A stretch of DNA of 64,000 nt from Spirosoma terrae (GTDB taxonomy: Bacteria > Bacteroidota > Bacteroidia > Cytophagales > Spirosomataceae), in NCBI RefSeq assembly GCF_010435915.1, contig NZ_JAAFZH010000003.1, positions 186,001 through 250,000 of the forward strand, in the 5' to 3' direction. Made by a program: the position numbers and the translations under genes. Positions 60,519 to 64,000 of this stretch are shown here, one piece after another; the first letter of the stretch is position 1, and every line of letters starts with the position of its first letter. The notes under the pieces were generated by a model that was given only the letters and a program-made list of their open reading frames with translations, was not told the origin of the DNA and did not search any database.

Positions 60519-61103
60519 ATGATGATAAGAGCTATTACAAGTATACTATGCTTATTCTTGATGTTGGCGTGTCAACATCATACAAGTGTGAAGGAAATTC
60601 GAAATTTGCCAATGGATAGCAGCTTAGTAATTATTATGGAAGCAACAGCTCTTCTTAGCGATTCATGTCTTCCAAGTTGTTGGCCACGTAATTTTTTAGA
60701 TAAAAAGATAGAACCCCATTATATCGGTTACATAAGACAAACAAAGCCTAACCTGTTAATGCGGGTGATGGGGCGACCATTACACATAGATGTTGATAAA
60801 TCCTATTTGGATTTAATAGAGGAAGCTGGCAAAAATACCATTGAAAGTATTGGCCAACAGGAATTAAAAACGCTTTCGAACCAGCGAGTGCACCTGGAAT
60901 TAGCTGATTTTTTGCCTAGAGAACTGAAAGACAATGAGTTGGGGTATCTTAATGTGTCGCATGTAACGGTCAATTCACGACAGGATCAAGCTGTATTCTT
61001 TTATGAGTTATCTGGTGAAGTAACACTGAGCTGGATAGTTTGTCTGAGAAGAACGAATAGTCGATGGTATATTGACTATAAAAAACGTTTAGCAATAAGC
61101 TAA
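60519..61103 (+). CDS. Hypothetical lipoprotein, 194 aa
   Basis: An envelope lipoprotein of unknown family: MMIRAITSILCLFLMLACQHH has a lipobox with Cys18. The mature part has a Cys-rich stretch (DSCLPSCWPRNFL, residues 48-60), mixed alpha/beta content and SWIVCLRRTNSRWYIDYKKRL at the end. The codons are AT-richer than those of its neighbours (many TTA, AAT, ATA), suggesting recent acquisition or weak selection. It lies between the PepSY-reductase gene and the convergent ApbE gene, so it could be a late insertion into the flavin locus. ATG 60519 (MMIRA) or the next ATG is the start. Confidence 0.7.
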   Translation: MMIRAITSILCLFLMLACQHHTSVKEIRNLPMDSSLVIIMEATALLSDSCLPSCWPRNFLDKKIEPHYIGYIRQTKPNLLMRVMGRPLHIDVDKSYLDLIEEAGKNTIESIGQQELKTLSNQRVHLELADFLPRELKDNELGYLNVSHVTVNSRQDQAVFFYELSGEVTLSWIVCLRRTNSRWYIDYKKRLAIS

Positions 61104-61237
61104 AAAAGTTTTATTGATCTGTAATGCCGCCTTTGACAAAGCGGGCCGTCTGGCGGTTTTAAACGTTGTCAACGATGATAGCTGACGGCATGTTCCACCT
61201 TTACAAACCCATTTACGCATCAATAAGGTAATTAATT

Positions 61238-62224
61238 CTATAAACGACGCTGCTTGATTGGCAAATCGGGCGATGAGAAAATCTGGCCGTCGTCAGTGAT
61301 CAGAATATACTGATAATCGGGTTGCTTTTTGAGTAGTTTCAGGCCAGCTTCTTTACCTAAAACCATAACCGACGTGCTGAAACCATTGGCGATTTCGGCA
61401 CTGGGCCCGAAAACCGTTACGCTGCTGAGGCCCGTTGCCGGATACCCGGTTTTGGGATTAATAATGTGAGCGTATCGCTTCCCGTTAAACAGCACAAATT
61501 TTTCGTAACTCCCCGACGTAACGACGGACGACTGACGTAGTGGAATAATTGCGAAAATCGTATCGCGATGAAGTGGGTTCGTAATGCCGATCGTCCAGGG
61601 CTCTCCGTTGGGTTGCCTGCCCCAGGTACTCATATCGCCGGAACCATTCACGATACCCGCCTGGACTCCCTGCGCCAGCATCATATCGCGGCAGCGGTCG
61701 GCAGCATAGCCTTCGCCCAGAGCACCAAAACCAATTTTCATTCCTTTCTTTCTGAGGAAGATTGTCGACTTTTTTCGATCCAGAACAATGTTCTGATAGC
61801 CAACTTTCTCAACGGATTTTTTAACGGCTTCCGGACTGGGCATTTTTGTCATCGAACCGTCGAATTTCCAGATTCGGTCCATGGCGGCAAAGCTGATGTC
61901 GAAAGCACCATTGGTGATGGTCGATAAATGAAGTGCCCGCTCCGTTAGTGCAAACACTTCAGGATCTACTTGTACGGGCGCAATACCAGCCTGTTTATTA
62001 ACCGCTGAAATCTGCGTAGTGGGTATCCAGTCTGAAATCAGGTTTTCAATCCGGGTTACTTCGGCAATAACGGTATCGATACGTTGTTCGGCGGTCAGCG
62101 CATCATTGGCTACAATCGTGATGTCGAATCGGCTACCCATTAATTTGACGGTTCGTTTTCGCTGGACCTGCGCAAGGGTACTGAATCCTGAAAAAATCAG
62201 AAAGAGAAAAACCCACTTTTTCAT
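61238..62224 (-). CDS. apbE: Exported ApbE-type FAD:protein FMN transferase, 328 aa
   Basis: ApbE transfers FMN from FAD to Thr/Ser in target motifs of periplasmic proteins. The signal peptide is MKKWVFLFLIFSGFSTLA. Family motifs are MGSRFDITIVA (residues 29-39), GFGALGEGYAADR, VNGSGDMSTWG, and INPKTGYPATGLSSVTVFG. The late motif normally read ADA(L/F)ST, with the Mg-binding Asp, here reads EIANGFSTSVMVLG, so Asn replaces that Asp. Other ApbE relatives with Asn may be active, but metal binding should differ. ATG 62224 is preferred over 62272. It is on the opposite strand from, but beside, the DUF2271/PepSY operon. Confidence 0.93.
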   Translation of the reverse strand: MKKWVFLFLIFSGFSTLAQVQRKRTVKLMGSRFDITIVANDALTAEQRIDTVIAEVTRIENLISDWIPTTQISAVNKQAGIAPVQVDPEVFALTERALHLSTITNGAFDISFAAMDRIWKFDGSMTKMPSPEAVKKSVEKVGYQNIVLDRKKSTIFLRKKGMKIGFGALGEGYAADRCRDMMLAQGVQAGIVNGSGDMSTWGRQPNGEPWTIGITNPLHRDTIFAIIPLRQSSVVTSGSYEKFVLFNGKRYAHIINPKTGYPATGLSSVTVFGPSAEIANGFSTSVMVLGKEAGLKLLKKQPDYQYILITDDGQIFSSPDLPIKQRRL

Positions 62225-62395
62225 GCTGCAAACATCGACACTATTCTCTCCAATGCCTGAAGAATAGCGCAAAAAATAGCATGAACGTCAACCGGCTTGT
62301 CACTTAAAAAGTAATATGGCCTACCGTAAACGAAAAACTCAGCGATCAAATTTGAAATTTTGTATCTTTATTGCCATATCCAAAACCAATCTTGT

Positions 62396-63394
62396 ATGAA
62401 AATTTCTACACTCGCTATAACTACACTCGCTACAGGTTTAACGTTGAGTGGCTTTGCACAAAGTCAGGTTATTACTCCTGACAATCAGGTGGTAAGCTTT
62501 CAGTCTGTGAACGGGATCAATAACCTTGTGATTGGGCAAAGCGCTACGTTCAATACGTTTATGGGTAGTCAGGCTGGGCAGGGTAATACGTCTGGTATGT
62601 ACAATACGTACTTTGGCTATAAAGCGGGTTTCCCCAACACAACAGGTAGCCATAACACCTTCGTTGGCTATGAAGCGGGCTTGTTAAATACCGACGGTAG
62701 CGACAATGTATTTATTGGATATAATGCCGGGCAGAAAAATCAGCGCGGTAGCCGCAATCTGATCATTGGCCCCAATGCCGGGTTTGATTCGATGGATGGA
62801 AAAGACAATACGTTGCTGGGTGCTAATGCTATCGGGGTTGGTGTTGGCTTATCGAATGCAACGGCTATTGGAGCGAATGCGCGTGTTTTAACCAGCAATG
62901 CCATGGTGCTTGGTAACAATGTTAACGTCGGAATCGGTACATCGGCTCCTCAGAATCGCCTGGAACTAACGGCGGGTGTTGATGGACGTAGTGGCCTTCG
63001 GCTAACGAACATGACGGCTAATTCGCAGGCGTCGGAAACCAGCGTTGGTAAATTCCTGACCGTAGATAATAAGGGCGACGTTACGTTAGCTGGTCGGCTT
63101 TCGGCAGTGGCGATGCAAGTGCAGCCAAAGTCAGAAGACCAATGGGCCGACTACGTATTTGAGCCCAATTATCAGTTGCAGTCACTAACTGAAGTAGAGC
63201 AGTACATCCAAAAGAATAAGCACTTGCCAGGCATTCCCAGTTCAGAAGAAATGGTTAAGAAAGGGGTTGATCTAACAACGTTGTTATCGATCATCGTTAA
63301 GAAAAATGAGGAGTTAACTCTGCACGTAATTGAACAGCAAAAACGGATTGAGCGCCTGGAGCAACAGAACCGCGAATTGATGAAAAAGAAATAA
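62396..63394 (+). CDS. Exported fibre-like surface protein, 332 aa
   Basis: A secreted protein resembling trimeric adhesin heads and phage tail fibres. The signal peptide is MKISTLAITTLATGLTLSGFA. Residues 50-160 hold repeats of about 14-16 residues with Asn-Thr, Gly and Ala-Gly pairs (NTFMGSQAGQGN, NTYFGYKAGFPN, NTFVGYEAGLLN, NVFIGYNAGQKN). These are like the beta-helical heads of YadA proteins. The C-terminus has WADYVFEPNYQLQSLTEVEQ, KHLPGIPSSEEM and a coiled coil (KKNEELTLHVIEQQKRIERLEQQN), common to Bacteroidota fibre proteins and probably guiding trimer assembly. ATG 62396 is preferred over 62360. A terminator follows. Confidence 0.87.
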   Translation: MKISTLAITTLATGLTLSGFAQSQVITPDNQVVSFQSVNGINNLVIGQSATFNTFMGSQAGQGNTSGMYNTYFGYKAGFPNTTGSHNTFVGYEAGLLNTDGSDNVFIGYNAGQKNQRGSRNLIIGPNAGFDSMDGKDNTLLGANAIGVGVGLSNATAIGANARVLTSNAMVLGNNVNVGIGTSAPQNRLELTAGVDGRSGLRLTNMTANSQASETSVGKFLTVDNKGDVTLAGRLSAVAMQVQPKSEDQWADYVFEPNYQLQSLTEVEQYIQKNKHLPGIPSSEEMVKKGVDLTTLLSIIVKKNEELTLHVIEQQKRIERLEQQNRELMKKK

Positions 63395-63406
63395 TAAATT
63401 AGTAAG

Positions 63407-63448
63407 ATATAGAAAGGGCGCGAATGCAACTTCGCGCCCTTTCTATAT
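63407..63448. terminator. Bidirectional terminator before the Nramp gene
   Basis: Perfect 18-bp arms (63407-63424 and 63431-63448), 6-nt loop. The right arm abuts the stop of the minus-strand Nramp gene. Outer A/T pairs give T-runs in both directions. Confidence 0.85.
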
Positions 63449-64000
63449 TTATTGAGTTATCAGCCAGAGGTTGCGAAGTCCCAGAAAAGTTGTAACAATT
63501 ACAACAATAAGCATCAATATGTTTTGCCATATCGAGTTACGGTATTGAGCGGGAAGGATTGTTTTGTTGTTAACTGCAATCAGCAGGAAAACCGTTACAA
63601 CAGGTAGCAAAAGACCGTTGGCGGCCTGCGCCAAAACAATAACAGGTACCGGTTTAACACCCAATAAGCCGAAGGTCAACCCAAACAGGATAACCAGCAG
63701 CCAGACAGCCTTGTAGGAAAGTGAATGTTCCGACCATCCTAGCAAACTCTTAGTGGTTACGGCAGCTGCCAATGGCGCCGTTAAACAGGACGTAAAACCT
63801 GCTGCAAACAAACCGAAGGCAAACAAAGCTCCTGCCCAGTTCCCTAATCGATAGCTAAGCGCCTGTTCAATCTGTTGAAAGGAAAAATCGCCGGTGACCA
63901 ACGTACCAGCTACTAAAATGGACATCGAGGTCAGGCCACCAATCAGAACGGCCAGTGTAATACCCCAGCGCATTTCTGATAAAGATTGATTTTGCCCGAT
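63449..64000 (-). CDS. Nramp-family divalent metal transporter (C-terminal part)
   Basis: The C-terminal part of an Nramp/MntH-type Mn2+/Fe2+ importer, cut by the window edge. The frame enters at 64000 reading IGQNQSLSE then MRWGITLAVLIGGL, so an apparent start at 63973 is internal. Features are hydrophobic helices (ITLAVLIGGLTSMSILVAGTL, WAGALFAFGLFAAGFTSCLTAPLAAAV, VWLLVILFGLTFGLLGV and others). FAAGFTSCLTAPLAAAV and LAQAANGLLLPVVTVFLLIAVN match the late-helix regions of the family. About 183 residues of an expected 400-450 are visible. The metal-binding DPGN and MPH motifs lie outside the window, so the metal and full activity cannot be judged. Confidence 0.85.
   Translation of the reverse strand: MGQNQSLSEMRWGITLAVLIGGLTSMSILVAGTLVTGDFSFQQIEQALSYRLGNWAGALFAFGLFAAGFTSCLTAPLAAAVTTKSLLGWSEHSLSYKAVWLLVILFGLTFGLLGVKPVPVIVLAQAANGLLLPVVTVFLLIAVNNKTILPAQYRNSIWQNILMLIVVIVTTFLGLRNLWLITQ

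Noticed and set aside
62360..62395. Promoter TATCTTTA before the fibre-like gene
   Set aside because: The -7-like match has a mismatch, and the nearest TTTG is only about 12 bp upstream, too close for a -33 element.
1..64000. CRISPR arrays, insertion sequences, tRNA and rRNA genes
   Set aside because: Looked for and not found: no regularly spaced repeats, no transposase-like proteins, no cloverleaf or rRNA-like segments.

Overview
The window looks like chromosomal DNA of a Bacteroidota bacterium, most likely a Cytophagales member close to Spirosoma. This rests on protein families and style: a SusC/SusD pair with an N-terminal STN domain, FecR with its Bacteroidota C-terminal domain, LytTR and propeller-type two-component systems, a BlaB-like B1 metallo-beta-lactamase, few Shine-Dalgarno sequences and some matches to the Bacteroidota TAnnTTTG promoter element. 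The genus is inferred. I saw no rRNA, tRNA, insertion sequence, prophage or CRISPR array.

Layout. 1-9 kb: the N-terminal two thirds of a trehalose synthase/maltokinase fusion, a large MscS channel, an ECF sigma factor with a membrane partner, a B1 metallo-beta-lactamase, a VOC protein and an exported aldose epimerase. 9-19 kb: a barrel-like lipoprotein, a TetR regulator with a clear palindromic operator, lipoamide dehydrogenase, FabF, three envelope proteins including an OmpA-family protein, and a LytS/LytTR pair. 19-30.4 kb: a minus-strand glycan-uptake locus made of ECF sigma, FecR, SusC, SusD, a double-SGNH esterase, an SGNH-TPR membrane protein and a 49-residue DUF5989 gene. 30.7-39 kb: a PadR/ABC-permease pair, a secreted alpha/beta hydrolase, a DUF892 protein, an SDR and a histone-deacetylase-like enzyme. 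38.8-43.5 kb: a propeller histidine kinase with a LuxR-type regulator, and an HpcH/HpaI aldolase. 43.5-46.7 kb: an AT-rich 1.15-kb non-coding leader before an unrecognised cysteine-containing outer-membrane protein. 47-55.9 kb: exported transglutaminase and PPC proteins, bifunctional nuclease, EtfAB, a small TPR protein, an AraC regulator, DinB and NTF2-like proteins and hypotheticals.

56.2-62.2 kb is the most interesting part. An exported ankyrin protein, a DUF2271 protein carrying a possible flavinylation motif, and a PepSY-flavodoxin-reductase form a tight operon. An exported ApbE flavin transferase is encoded nearby on the other strand. Together they suggest a periplasmic flavin-based electron-transfer module with an ankyrin component. 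The window ends with a fibre-like surface protein and the C-terminal part of an Nramp metal transporter.

Many convergent gene pairs are separated by long perfect hairpins (11-28 bp arms), which serve as confident gene boundaries.
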